This document shows positions 20,656 through 32,713 of a stretch of 64,000 nucleotides of DNA, one piece after another (within the stretch, counting starts at the first letter, position 1; the number at the start of each line of letters is the position of its first letter). Source of the DNA: Ctena decussata (Eukaryota > Mollusca > Bivalvia > Lucinida > Lucinidae). The stretch lies in contig OZ022502.1 in the NCBI GenBank assembly GCA_963989385.1, positions 11,891,001 to 11,955,000 on the forward strand, given 5' to 3'. A program made the position numbers and the translations under genes. The notes beneath the pieces were generated by a model. That model was not told the DNA's origin and searched no databases. It was given only the letters and a program-made list of their open reading frames with translations.

Positions 20656-20875
20656 AACAAAAGTTTTGCACGGTTGTTCCTTTAACACCCGTGCAGTACT
20701 TTTGTCTTTAAGTGTACTTGTAGTGATCAATCATAAAACTTAAAATTCAAGTAATTTCTTCTCCACTCAACTTGAACATTATCAAAGCATCACTTCCTGA
20801 AATCAACGCCTAAAAGAAGGATGTTTATGATTCAGTTAATATTTTTATAACCAGTTGATACAACATACCGTATTA

Positions 20876-21184
20876 ATCCTATTAAACACTCTGGGGCTTT
20901 GCATTTTTCGAAAGGGTGGCATTATTTAGAGCCTAAAGTGTACATGTAGTAAATCAGCCACTGCCGAATACCTCTTATGAATATATAGTGCGCTTGCAGA
21001 GGAAGCAACACTTTTAAGCCTCCTTTCTCAGCAGGGGTCAACGTCAAGAGTAGGTCACGTTTTGAAGAGCTGCCGCATCTAGAGAAGCTGACAGGAATCC
21101 ATGCAAGCTAATATAACATTATTTTCCAAAACAGAGGCATGGAGCATTTATTAGAGAGGAGCGTTTAATAGAGTTTATACGGTA
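20876..21184. mobile_element. MITE with TIR TACCGTATWAAYYCTATTAA
   Basis: Left end TACCGTATTAATCCTATTAA pairs with the inverted right end TACCGTATAAACTCTATTAA. No open frame of note inside. Confidence 0.65.
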
Positions 21185-21834
21185 AAACACTGCATCAGAC
21201 CGCATGCTAAGTGGTCAACCAAATCATGGTCGGCAACTTTGCTGCCCTCTTTAGTTGCAAGTTGGTGGGTCGAGGCTTTGACCAAGTGATGACTCTGAGT
21301 ATTAAATATTTTTACTAAGTTGATTCGGGAGTTGCTTGGGGCCCGATATATGTCTTTGGTCGGGCTCATCGGGCTTCAGCTGTTGGAATTCTTTTGTTCC
21401 AGCATTTTACTGCTGTTCTTCTCGAGTCTTTAATTCTGAGTTTGTTTGTTTTTTGTTGCTTTCTTGTTGTTTTTTTTATTTATTTATTTTTTCATGCAAT
21501 AAATCACGAAAACTTTGACTCACCAACACGCAATGGAACTCATACTACTTCGTCCTGTTAAATTATACTATCATAGTTTTAATAGGAATGAAAAGGATTA
21601 TGTATTTTCTGAAAGTTGTCCTCAACTGACCATGTTTTATCAGAGGGACTTTTCAGTTTTATTGACTAACTGACTTATACGTATTAGATTCTGAAGCCAG
21701 TCTACTCCTGAAGGCACGCCCAGTTACCTTGACAATTCATAACAATAGTTATACAAATAAATGACTCAGAAATGTGGACCTTTGCTAAACCTATATTAGT
21801 CCTTTTTTATAAGGAACTACACTGTATGAATATT

Positions 21835-22072
21835 TGAGCCGCGACACGACAAAAACAACAATGTGGTTGTGCGGCCAACGCAGACTCAGATCAGCCTGGG
21901 CATCCGCCCAGTCTGATCAGAGTCTTCGCTGTCCGCATGGAGGTAGCTTAGACCCTTAGCTACCCTTCAAGCCCTAAGCGAAGAGTCTGATCAAACTTGG
22001 CGGCTGCCCAGGCTGATCTGAGTCTGCGCAGGGCGTACAACCACATTGTTGGTTTTCTCGTGTCGCGGCTCA
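21835..22072. mobile_element. Family-A palindromic MITE, well preserved copy
   Basis: Best example of the commonest family here. The termini are TGAGCCGCGACACGAC and its complement, followed by AACAATGTGGTTGTGCG, CAGACTCAGATCAGCCTGGG and CATCCGCCCAGTCTGATCAG, all mirrored in the right half (CTGCCCAGGCTGATCTGAGT). A short centre reads GGAGGTAGCTTAGACCC. Nearly the whole 238 bp can fold into one hairpin. No coding capacity. Confidence 0.88.
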
Positions 22073-22074
22073 TT

Positions 22075-23396
22075 TGTCTTACCTGCTCGAAGAAACATAA
22101 CAAAACACACAAAAGAAAAAAAAAGAATCGAACAGGTCACGTGGCAGGATAGATTGGAAATATGTTAAAACCATATCTGTCTTCTAATTTATATACTAAG
22201 CACAACTTCTAACCGACCGCTTGCTTTGTCTTAAACACTGTCATTAGAAGATGGTATCCAGACATGATTTTCTTATATTCAGAACACCAATTTAGTCATG
22301 TGAACGTTTTCAAAGATGTGAGCTACATACCATTATATTTTTTTCCTGGCAGCAGTGGATGCACAATGTACACCCATTTTCGAACTTCGCAAGGAATAGG
22401 ACTGTGGTGATGCAAGTTTTGAAATTATGACTGAAATTTTAAATCCTGTATTTGAATGATGCTTTATGACGCATTCTCAAGTTCAGTTTATCATTATCTA
22501 AATATTCGCGAAAGTAATAAGAATATGCTGATAAAATTCCGAAATGTGGTTCTGTCCGAATCATGACAAATGTAGACGTATCCATACCAATTTTAGAGCG
22601 ACAGACGCGCGTTTCTGTATTTAACTTCTTCAGTGTCGCTAAACCCCAAAAGTTTGAAAGAAAAGAGATGATAGGCAGGTCTCGGCAGGCAACGAGCATC
22701 CCCCTCCAAGCCACACTTTCTGTCACATTCCGCGGGACACATTAGCTGCAGACATCAGGTAAGAGACGCCCATGTCACAATGATTAACTCGCTAGCGCAG
22801 GCGTCCCCCATCGAGCCACCTCAACCCCTGTCCAGAGAAAAGAGACAGGCAAGGGCATCAGGAAAGAGATGTCCGATGGAACAAGAACCCGCAAAAATCC
22901 AGAATGACTTACAATAATGGACTGATGAAATGTTGCGATTTTCAAAAACAGGGGCACCGTTACCTTTCACCCATTTAAAGGTATTTTTTAGGGGGCACCT
23001 GATTTATTTTACAAATACATCAATTTTATAAAAGATAAAAACACGTGCTTGATAGAACTTTTTATTTTGCGGGAAAAAAATAAATGGATATAAATAAGAG
23101 GTCGGTTAGAAGATGGTTCTAGTATATTACAATGTACAACTATCTGTCTTACCTGGTGTAACTTAAGACTGCAGGGTATCGAACATGACACATGACTCAA
23201 AAGACTGAGTATTTGCTCAATCTTTAATTGTTCTCTCCTAGATGTTATTGCAATGTGCAAATCTTCATCTTACCTACTCGAATTTAAGAGAAAGAAGAAC
23301 CAAACAGCTAACATGACTGAAGAGATTCAGCATATGCTAAACCTATATTAGTCCTCTCCTTGATGGTTTTGCAATTAACAAATGTTTGTCCCATAA
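22075..23396. other. No gene seen
   Basis: Mostly unique AT-rich DNA. There is a G+C-richer stretch at 22670-22880 (AAGAGAYG words repeated near 22758 and 22863) with no exon-like frame. Nothing recognised. Confidence 0.35.
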
Positions 23397-25215
23397 TACG
23401 AGGGATGTTTAAAAAGTTCTGATAGTGACGTCTTATTTTGGTAACCATCATAAATGCAGAACTTCTGATAGCGAAAATATATAAAAGTATGATATGTCCG
23501 GACTACTCTGCAAACGTGGTGTATATTTTCTAAAGGACATATTTTTGAACGTTTTTGAAAGAGGTATACCTTACAGCTACTTCAGATTTTCACTTAAGAA
23601 GGTCATAGTTTATATATGAGAAGTCTTTGAATTTGTTTCATCATTGCTACTTAAACTTAGTCCCCAGGCAACTGTGACCTATAAATATCGCTGAAAAAAC
23701 GTTTAATTTAGGTTCCATAGTGTCTCTGGAATTTAGATTAGAAGAATTTTATGCAGTAGCAGCTTCTCCCTTTCAAATAAAGTTATAATGATTTTGTAAC
23801 GAAAACAAGGGTCTTTACATTCAAAATCTTGTAAGGAAGAGCCTTTGCATGGGCCAATTCGAAACCGTCGAAAAATTAAAATTGATGTAAACAACGAAGC
23901 CGCTAAGAACTTTCGAAAATGACGTTGACGTCGTTTTCAATAACGTCATAATAAGAACAGCGCATTGCTTTGCAAGGACTAAATCGATAACGTTTGCTGC
24001 CCCTCTAACTTTTGAATGGATATTGAAAGCAACGAATGACTAGAAGCTGACAAAAATTTATTTTGTATTCACAATGCTTTTTTACTTGAATGGCACACTG
24101 AAAATATATTCTTATATAAAATTAGCCCAGTGGTATGACTGGGGCCTAATAACATGCATTGTAACTCGATAAGAAAATATATACTGAACATCAAAAGAAA
24201 CGCATACAAGTTTAGGTTCAGTTTTCTTCTGTCAGCTGATATATGGCTTTAATTCACATACAGCAGAAAATACTACTGACGTCTGCCAACATTATGAACT
24301 TAGCCTTTTGCAAAATTAAACCTTGATTAAAGAGTTATCTCAATTTATTGTGAAACATTAAAAGTTGTTGTATGAGTTGTCTTTCTTTTGGCAGTATAAT
24401 AAATTGTTTCCAAAACGCGGCTCTAATGTGTGGTTATGAAAAAAACGTCGGTTTTATAACCATGGTATTCTTCTTAGGAACATGACAGCAGTTTGAAGTT
24501 TAACACTTGTCAAATTATCTCCCTTGCAATTAAACAAATAGCAAATTGGGAAGTCCAATAACATCAAAAGCTCTGCAGTTCTACGAAAAATTTCTTTGCA
24601 AATCTTTTTATTTTACTCTTGTAAATTCATTTAACCGCTTCGTATGAATGGTTTCTGTTCTTTTCAAGAAATACAGGGTGTTAAAAGGTCTATGGGAAAT
24701 CCAATGGTGAGCCAGTGTTACTGTTTCTACTGCCAACTTTCACCTGATTGTTTCTCTAAACCGCAAGGCTCGATTGCTTTGAGTTTTTCGTTGTTTCTTA
24801 TCCTTGCTGCGGACATTATGTCTGGAGAGAATAATTGGCTGATCATTTTATGGAATTAAAAATTCAGCTTCTGAAAGTATGGTGACTTTAAGCTTAACCC
24901 CCATCACAAATGCAAGCGTTCTGGTCTCTAAAGTTTATGGAATATCGATGCGTTAAGGTGCTCATTCTGTCGGAATATCATAAACAAAGTAACTTAAAAT
25001 GTCTAAATAAGAGGAGCATATAACTATACCGTCAAATAAATTGGGCGTATACATTGTATGCGTTTCTTTTGATGTTCAGTATATCTTTGTCTAGTGTTAG
25101 GTATCAGTGTGAAGACGAAATGTAGTGTTTTCAATACATTCATAGCATTTGTCCCCAGCATGCCGCCAAACAAAGTTGTGCAGCTAGAATCAGAACTTTC
25201 TGAACAACCCTCGTA
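23397..25215. mobile_element. Mariner-like non-autonomous element (outer of a nested pair)
   Basis: Left end TACGAGGGATGTTTAAAAAG and inverted right end TACGAGGGTTGTTCAGAAAG. This terminus type is known from mariner-family transposons. Removing the nested element at 24182-25081 leaves about 920 bp, too short for an intact transposase gene, and no transposase frame is visible. Confidence 0.7.
24182..25081. mobile_element. Nested 900-bp Tc1/mariner-like element with TA duplication
   Basis: The termini TACTGAACATCAAAAGAAAC and the exact inverted complement are flanked by TA on both sides (24180-24181 and 25082-25083), the signature of Tc1/mariner insertion. No transposase is encoded. It interrupts the outer element, so it is the younger insertion. 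Confidence 0.78.
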
Positions 25216-25401
25216 CCTAATCAAACTTAGAGAAAGAAGACTCAAACAGGTCACATGACTCAATAAATTGAACTTTTGTTATATCTGCATGTGTCCTCTC
25301 CAAAATGGTATCGCAATACATGAAAGGTTGTCCTATCCGCTCGAACTTCAGAGAATAATACATGCGACTCAATAGACTGAAATTTTGCTAAACCCACATT
25401 T

Positions 25402-25636
25402 GAGCCACGACACGAGAAAACAAAAAAAAATTGTGCGCCCAGCGCAGACTCAGATAAGCCTGGGCATCCGCTCAGTCTGATAGGACCATTCGTTTAAAGC
25501 CTAAAGGGTAGCTTAGGGTCTAAGCTACCTCCACGCGGACAGCAAAGACTCTGATAAGACTGGGCGGATGCCCAGGCTGCTCTGAGTCTGCGCTGGGCGC
25601 AAAACCACTTTGTTGGTTTTCTCATGTCGCGGCTCA
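25402..25636. mobile_element. Family-A palindromic MITE
   Basis: TGAGCCACGACACGAG to CTCATGTCGCGGCTCA with the inner mirrored GCCTGGGCATCCGC and GCGGATGCCCAGGC blocks. Confidence 0.85.
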
Positions 25637-26192
25637 TTTATCCTGTTTTAATTAGTATTGCAAAGCACTGGTATTTTTTTTTTATTTTCAAGAACAAAAG
25701 AAAGATAAACCAGCCAGTACAAATGACTCAAAAGATTGAACATACCCGTGAATATTTTTGTCCTGTCAAAATTTGTCGAACCTGCTCGAACTCGAGAAAG
25801 GGTCACCAACCGGATACAAGTAACACCATGAACGAACTTATTCTCTCTCTTTATTTTTTTTCTTTTCTTTTAATAGTTTTCTTTTATCTTTTCAGTTAAC
25901 TTTCTGAATACAAATGAAAACTGATTTTAAGAATGCTTAGTTCTACAGCCGAATGCGGTACTTTAGGGGCGAGTCCTCATTATAATATATGAGATGCATC
26001 CTGGATAAACTAATCTATGGTCATAATTTTTTTTAGACGTCCAAAGTAATAACCAAATTGCCCTAATGAATGGAACAGTCTGCTTTTACATTGCTGTATT
26101 TCAAAAAGATGCAAATGAAATGGCAAACAGTGAAAACTCTTATCAGGCTGATCTTGATCTGCAGACAGTGAGTGTTTTCACACAGACATAAT

Positions 26193-26431
26193 TGAGCCGC
26201 GACACGACAAAACCAACATTGTGGTTGTGCGCACAGCGCAGACTCAGATCAGCCTGGGCATCCGCCCAGTCCGCTCAGACTCTTTCGCTAAGCGCTTAAA
26301 GGGTACCTAAGGGTCTAAGCTACCTCCATGCGTACAGCGAAGACTCTGATCAGACTGGGCAGATGCCCAGGCTGATCTGTGTCTGCGCTGAGCGCACAAC
26401 CATATTGTTGGTTTTCTCGGGTCACGGCTCA
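26193..26431. mobile_element. Family-A palindromic MITE
   Basis: TGAGCCGCGACACGAC to CTCGGGTCACGGCTCA, with mirrored GATCAGCCTGGGCATCC and GATGCCCAGGCTGATC. Confidence 0.85.
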
Positions 26432-26589
26432 TATCCGTCTGAATACTTAGAAATTTTACGATATACAAGTCGACTTTTGTTTTTCAAAATACGAGCCTCT
26501 TGAATTTTCAAAAGTGACGCGCTCTCAAGGGGCTCATAAGTGTTACATTAGGATGCTTAGTCTACATACCGGTAGCAGTAAACAAGATA

Positions 26590-26826
26590 TGAGCCGCGAC
26601 ACGAGATAACCAACAAATTGGTTGTGTGCCCTGCGCAGATTCAGATCAGCCTGGGCATCCGCCTAGTCTGAGCAGAGTATTCACTAAGTACTGAAAGGAT
26701 AGCTAAGGGTCTAAGCTACCTACATGCGGCCAGCGAAGACTCTGGTCAGACTGGGCGGATGCCCAGGCTGGTCTGAGTCTGCGCTGGGCGCACAACCACT
26801 TTGTTGGTTTTCTCGCGTCGCGGCTC
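26590..26826. mobile_element. Family-A palindromic MITE
   Basis: TGAGCCGCGACACGAG to CTCGCGTCGCGGCTCA. Only 158 bp separates it from the previous copy. Bases ATA and TAT flank the ends. Confidence 0.85.
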
Positions 26827-26864
26827 ATATTTGTTATTGAAACATAAACAGATGCCCCCCTTTT

Positions 26865-28935
26865 CTCCCTATCCCCTCATGAAATTTGGGTAAAGTTCTG
26901 CTTCTTTTTCTGTGAACATCAACTGAAAATGTTTTATATTTGTACCAAGTGTTGTAAAAATATCTGCAAAGGTTATAACCTTATAGTCCATTCTAAAATG
27001 TTCAAAAAGGGACAGAATTATGTAAAACATCTACATGTAGGTGGAGTTAAGGTTCTTATCCTCTGCCTTTTGTCAACGGTTGCTTAATATTTGTACAAAG
27101 TCTTATGAAAAATATAGATGAAGGTTTGAAAGTTATAGAGGTGACATGGCTTCAATTCAAAATATAGATGATGTTATGATTCTTGTTCTCTGCAGATTAT
27201 TTGCTGATGCATTATATTTGTACCATGTTTTGTAAAAAATATCTTCAAGGGATCAAAAGTATAGAGCCGACAATATCTCCATACTGAAATAATTCCGAAG
27301 AAATTGTAGGTGTAGTAACCATTTCTGTTCACTGCACACTGTATTATGATGCTTTTATAAATTTGTACAACGTTTCGTGAAATTTTTTTTGACGGCTTGA
27401 AAGTTATAGAGCAGACATGATCTCATTACTTAAAATTAGAAAGTGAAATGATTATGTAAAAATGTAGGTGGAGATACTGTTCTTGTTCTCTGTTCAACAG
27501 GCACATGACGTCGAAATGACGTCGTACTAACGTCGATGCGACGTCATAAAGTCGCATCGACGTCAGTGCGACGTCATTTCAACGTCATGTGCCTGCTGGG
27601 TGCACATCGTCTAATGCTTTATATTTGTATCAAGCTTAGCGCAAAACTCTCATACGATTTTATATCAAGCTTAGTGCAAAAAAAAACTCATACGGTCTCA
27701 GAGTTATTGACACCATTTCCATACTAAGAAAAGGGCATACTTCCGTAAAAATGTAAGCGGAGTCATGGTTCTTAATCTCTGAACATTGTTTGATGTTGTT
27801 TAATATTTGTACAAAGTTTCATGTAAAAATCTTTTACGGTGTTAAAGATATAAAGCCCACACTAAAATTACAAAGGGGCATAATTCTGTAAAAGAATGTA
27901 GGGGAAGTTATAGTTCCTCTTCTCTGCTCGTCCTCTGATGATGTCCTACATTTGCACAAAGTTTCATGAAATTATCTTTCATGCTGTTAAAGTTATAGAG
28001 CCGATACTATTTCCATTCTAAAATTCCAAAGGATCATAATTTTGTAAAACTGTTGGGGTTATGGTTCTTCTTTTGTGCACATCCTCTGATGATGCTTTAC
28101 ATTTATACAAAAGTTTCACGAAAATTTCTTTACGGTTTAAAAGTTATAAAGCCGGCAAGATTTCCAAACTAAAAATTACAAAGGGGTATAATCCTGTAAG
28201 AAGTGTAGGCGGAGTTACTTTGCTTGTTCTCTGAACATCGTCTGATGATGCTTTATATATTTGTACAAAGTTTGGCGAAAATCTCTTATATGGTTTCAGA
28301 GTTATTGAGCAGCCGTCATTTCTATACTAAAATTCATAAAGGGGCATCGTTCCGTACGGTTCTTGTTATCTGCTCATCGTCTGTTAATGCTTCATATTAG
28401 TACAAAGTTTCGTGAAAATATCCTTTACTGTTAAAGAGCGGACACAATTTCCCTCCTAAAAATCACAAAACGGCATAATTTTGTAAAAATGTAGGCATAA
28501 TTATCGTTTTTGTCCTCTTATCTGTAAAGCGTCGGATGATGCTTTATATTTGTACAAAGTTTCATGAATTTCACGATTTTCATACTAAAAATTACAAAGG
28601 ACATACATGTAATCCCGTAAAAAGTGTAGGTGGAGTTACTGCTCTTGTTCTCTGAACATCGTCTTATGATGATTTGTATTGTTAGCGAAAATATCTCATA
28701 TGGTTTCAGAGAAATGGAGAAAACAGGAATTCCATCTTAGAATTTACAAAGGGACATAATTCCATAAATAATGTAGGTGGAGTTACGGTTCTTAAGCTCT
28801 GCACATATTCTAATGCTGCTTTTTGTTTGTACCGATTTTCATGAAATTATCTCGATCGGTCTTAAGAGTTATTGAGCGGACACGATTTGTGACGGACAGA
28901 CAGACAGATGGACAGACGTACATGTCCAAACAGAC
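26865..28935 (+). repeat. Degenerate tandem array of about 150-bp units
   Basis: About a dozen diverged units of 130 to 175 bp each contain TTTGTACAAAGTTTCATGAA, then TTAAAGTTATAGAG, then AATTCCGTAAAAATGTAGG-like words and GTTCTTGTTCTCTG. Clear unit marks lie near 26938, 27088, 27217, 27360, 27623, 27950, 28260 and 28549. The array ends in a CAGACAGACAGATGGACAG tract. A palindromic MITE interrupts one unit at 27495-27600. Such arrays are non-coding. Confidence 0.75.
27495..27600. mobile_element. Small palindromic MITE rich in TGACGTCA-like sites, copy 1
   Basis: About 105 bp, almost a perfect palindrome. ACAGGCACATGACGTCGAAA pairs with the complement of TTTCAACGTCATGTGCCTGC, centred on GACGTCATAAAGTC. 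It splits a satellite unit cleanly: other units read CTCTG then ACATCGTCTGATG without it. It contains many GACGTC words, which resemble CREB/ATF core sites. Confidence 0.8.
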
Positions 28936-29372
28936 TGACAACTATTGGAAAAAACAATATGTCTCTCCCAGATCCGTGAGAAAGATAATTTGCCTAACGG
29001 TATGCCATGCAGAAAGAATACTCAGGTCAGCCTATGTATCCACGCAGTTTGGTCCGAGTCACCACTGTTCTCAAACTGTGACAAACTATAAATCCCTAAC
29101 AGCCCATGACTTTTATCATTGTTTGCCGATTGGAAGGCTAAGCTTAGCGGTCTTTGAAGTACATTTACCAAAACTCCAGGAAAAGTACCAACATCACATA
29201 GTCAAGTATCATTCATTTAATTTTTCTATTGTTCTATTGTTCCTTTGTTCAAAACTGTGCTTTTATTAGCAAATGAATAGTTCTTTTATGCTCGCTTTTG
29301 TCCAGTCATAATCTTGGGGAATGTTTTCTTTGAAGGAAGTAAATTGCAAACGTGGCAAACACTGCTTCTCTG
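28936..29372. other. No gene supported
   Basis: A 148-codon frame spans 28823-29269 but starts in the satellite and passes through a family-A-like fragment (AGGTCAGCCTATGTATCCACG). No domain recognised. Confidence 0.4.
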
Positions 29373-29577
29373 TTAATCTTAATGCGCCAAAAAGCAGACG
29401 ACAAAATTTACGTCTGCAGAAATTTCAAAAAATGTTTTGTCCAAGCACAGTGTGACCAAGCTATATCATATTGAGACCTCACAGACTATAAGGCAAACAG
29501 TGTATGAGCCACCTAATCTGGATCTACGCTGTTTGCAAATTCAACATTTTTTTCATTTTTGGCGCTTTAAGAGTTAA
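29373..29577. mobile_element. MITE bounded by TTAA with TIR TTAACTCTTTAAGCRCCAA, copy 1
   Basis: Left TTAATCTTAATGCGCCAAAA and inverted right TTAACTCTTAAAGCGCCAAA. The body carries AGCAGACGACAAAATTTACG and a GCAAACAGTGTA hairpin. It matches 40073-40275 in the same orientation. Confidence 0.78.
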
Positions 29578-29759
29578 GCATTTTGTTTTAGCGACTACCT
29601 CTAACGTAGATACACTGGTTCACTGTTCATTTGAGATAGGGTTTAGTTGGGAAATAAATAATAGTTGCATAGTGTTGTTATAACTGGCTAAGTTTCAGAG
29701 TTGTAGTTAAAAGGGGGGGGGGGTTGATAATTAAGGATATTTTTTCTTATTTCTCATTC

Positions 29760-29834
29760 AAAACATATGTTGTGACCCCTCATCTGAACCGTCTCATCGA
29801 GACGGTTCATATGAGGGGTCACAACATATGTTTT
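29760..29834. repeat. Near-perfect 75-bp hairpin
   Basis: AAAACATATGTTGTGACCCC continues through CTCATCTGAACCGTCTC and is mirrored with one mismatch, centred on ATCG. It may be a minimal MITE; the arms are the most exact of any hairpin in the window. Confidence 0.75.
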
Positions 29835-29839
29835 ATGCA

Positions 29840-30510
29840 GAATTAACAAACATTATTCCTAATTATCACCAAATACTCCCTCTTATCTAGAGCTCTGCTA
29901 ACTAGTAGCATATTATATAGCTCAAAGATTTTACAACAGCTATCATCAAGCACGTTTACAGTACACGATGTGTAACACAAGAAAAATATATACATGTACA
30001 TTATTACAAATGTACATAGTTTAAACGGGTTTCCGCCTATCTTGCACCTGCAGCGAAGTTATCCAATTGTTTATTGGTGATGAGATGGTATATATCTATT
30101 AAAAATAGACAAATCCATATCCACACCTAGAGGAAAGAATTTGCTCCTAAAGAAGTAAAGCCTTCCTGTACAAGTTGTCACATGTGACTGCGTTTCTCGA
30201 CGTAATGATACTTTGCATCAATGTTTTCTTATATTGGTATTTTGCTGAAAAGAAATCGCGCCAACATATAAATGGAATTGTTTCTTTCCAATATGAATAA
30301 TTGCTTGCGAATACACATGTATAATTCAAACTCAACTTCCTAATACTAATTTAGTGCAATTTGATTGGTTAAGAGCGAATATGAACCGGCGTTTATACTT
30401 CGATAAACTCCCTGAGCCAGAAATCTGGAACTTGGAACTATTTTCTTTGCGGCGATTTCTAAGATACTCACTATAGCTGACAATTTTGAGAAAAAGATGG
30501 CCGAGTTGGA
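29840..30510. other. No gene seen
   Basis: AT-rich, with a fragment of the AAGAATTTGCTCC motif near 30133. No exon-like frame. Confidence 0.35.
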
Positions 30511-30676
30511 ATTATAAGAAATGAATTCTATTTTTGTGGATTTTATGGATGTGTAAACGCCAGCGAATCACTCACAAACTTAAAATAAAGCCCTTCGGGC
30601 TTTATTCAGTTTGTGAGTGATTCGCCGGCATTTACACGTCGATAAAATCCACAAAAATAAAATTCGTTCTTATAAT
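30511..30676. mobile_element. 166-bp hairpin MITE
   Basis: ATTATAAGAAATGAATTCTA, then TTTTTGTGGATTTTATGG and AATCACTCACAAACT, are all mirrored in the right half. The loop is AAAGCCCTTCGGGCTTT, itself a stem. Confidence 0.75.
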
Positions 30677-30798
30677 ACCCGCAATTCTGCTCAACTACCC
30701 CGAAAGTAAATTTAATATCAACAGGGTTGAATAACATGCTTCAGATTGGGGAAAAAAAGACATTCATGTCCAACGTATGATCATGCACAGTTAACCAT

Positions 30799-31024
30799 AA
30801 GACCCACGACATGACAAAACAAATAAAGTGGCATGTGCGCCCTGCGAAGATCCAGATCAGCCTGAGCATCCGCTCAGTTTGATCAGAGTCTTTGCTTTGC
30901 GATTAAAGAATAGCTAATGGCCTGAGCTAGCTTCTTGCAGGATAAGACTGGGCGGATGCCCAGGCTTATCTGAGTCTTCACTGAGCGCACATGCCACCTA
31001 GTTGGTTATGTCGTGTCGCGGCTC
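30799..31024. mobile_element. Family-A palindromic MITE, diverged left end
   Basis: Left end GACCCACGACATGACAAAAC, right end GTCGTGTCGCGGCTCA. Inner blocks GATCAGCCTGAGCATCCGC and GGGCGGATGCCCAGGC are mirrored. Confidence 0.8.
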
Positions 31025-31025
31025 A

Positions 31026-32700
31026 AATAAGGTTTCTCATAAGCATATAACTTTATTTCGGGTCACAATAAGGCTTCGTACCAGCATGTAAATCTGCGGT
31101 GCTGCAGTGAAATGGAAAGTGACCTATGCCTACTCCCAAAAAGAAAAGAATTTCTCAGCCCAACCTCCCTGCTCCCCTTCCTCGCATCCCGCTGCTCTTC
31201 CAACACCCGCTTTCCACTGGAAATTTTCTCTCCTGTTGACTCTTATAGGAGAGAATTCGCTCGCCTAGGAGCGTAAGAGCATAGACCAGGAGAACACATG
31301 CTTTTCCTTAGTGTAGACTATATTGAAAGGGCTACGTATTACAAGGAAGCAAACTGCAAGTCTCAAAAGGGGTTTGCCTTTGTAAAGATGGCGGAAGATC
31401 ATGGAGGTATAGCAATACACTGTAACGTCTCTGTATTTGTAACACAACAACTGTTCTGTCGGCATCCAAGTGGGTACTGGCGTGCGACCAGTGGCAGTAA
31501 TTTTTGTAACACTTTCTCGGAAACCTACTTAAGTTAGTTAATAAGTCTGTATTCTGATTACATATACAAGTAAAACTGTCGTGATAAAATCGACTTATTT
31601 TTAAGTAGACTTTAACATGTGCCTATGACAGGTCCTCAAAATAGGTCAATGACTAGCAGCAAAAACGCACGTACTGTACCAGTGACAGCCATCACTGTTG
31701 CCATGCGCTGAATATTGCAGTTTCCAATAAATTTACGTGAATTAAAACTATATTTTTTTCTGTTCTAAGAGTGAGGACTTTATCGTAATTTTACACTGGG
31801 TGCATTTGGAATACACACTCATGGAACACTGCTGTAAGAGGATAAAGTGGTACAGTACAAAATGACTGAAATACCGCTGAAACTAAGCGATCAAGAGTAA
31901 CAAATACCTGAAATACCGCAGAAACTAGCTTCAATGGGATTGTCATTTGGTACTCATTAATTTTATGGTATGGAACTCCGAGAGTAATTCCGGTATCTCA
32001 GTACCTCAGTGGGTTTAGTTTGATAAGAACACGCAATTTGTTTGAGGAAGGTGGAAAAGGTGAGTCATACCCTGTTGAATGGTTAGGATTGCCAAGTGTA
32101 GCCATGGATGTGCTAAAGATGGTGAACTTATACTCACACGTGTCATAAACTGCCGAACAGTAAACAGGTACCATATAAGTAACTATACAGACTGACCTAA
32201 AGTCGCTTGAGGAGAGAGTCAACATTTCTCTCAGATAACAGTGAGGACAAATTAAGAAAAAATAGATCAAACTTTTTTTTTTAAGAAAACCGTATTTATT
32301 GCATTTCACCAATCAAACAATTTTATGCAATATAAATAGGTAAGTAGGACACAGGAGAGCAGAATTATCATTTACATAACTTGTTCCTCAGCTGTTCCGT
32401 TAGAATTCATTTTTAAAAATCCATTAAATGACTTTGGTAAAGTTCAAGATGGCAGGGCAAAAAGATGTAGAGTACCTTAATCGTCTTATATCTTTTGTTA
32501 TTTACAAGACTTATGCTGTTCATCTGCCAACTGGTCATAAGCCGACAAAAGGCTTGCTATTATTTATTGAGCACGGCTATTGGTATTCAGCAAAATACCA
32601 ATAGCCTAAAGCGCATGTGCATTTACAGAACAAACAAACAAACAAAAAAAAGATCGGATCTGTTTAAATTAAAAAAAAAATGGGTAGAATGTGGCATATA
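31026..32700. other. No gene seen downstream of the transporter
   Basis: Mostly unique sequence with a GAGAGAATTCGCTC palindrome fragment near 31236-31275 and a short hairpin at 32578-32606 (CTATTGGTATT arms). The part next to 32713 is the expected 3' UTR of the transporter. I see no clear polyadenylation signal. Confidence 0.35.
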
Positions 32701-32713
32701 TATATATAACAGA

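Noticed and set aside
28823..29269. 148-codon frame
   Set aside because: It starts in a satellite unit and crosses repeat fragments; no conserved motif.
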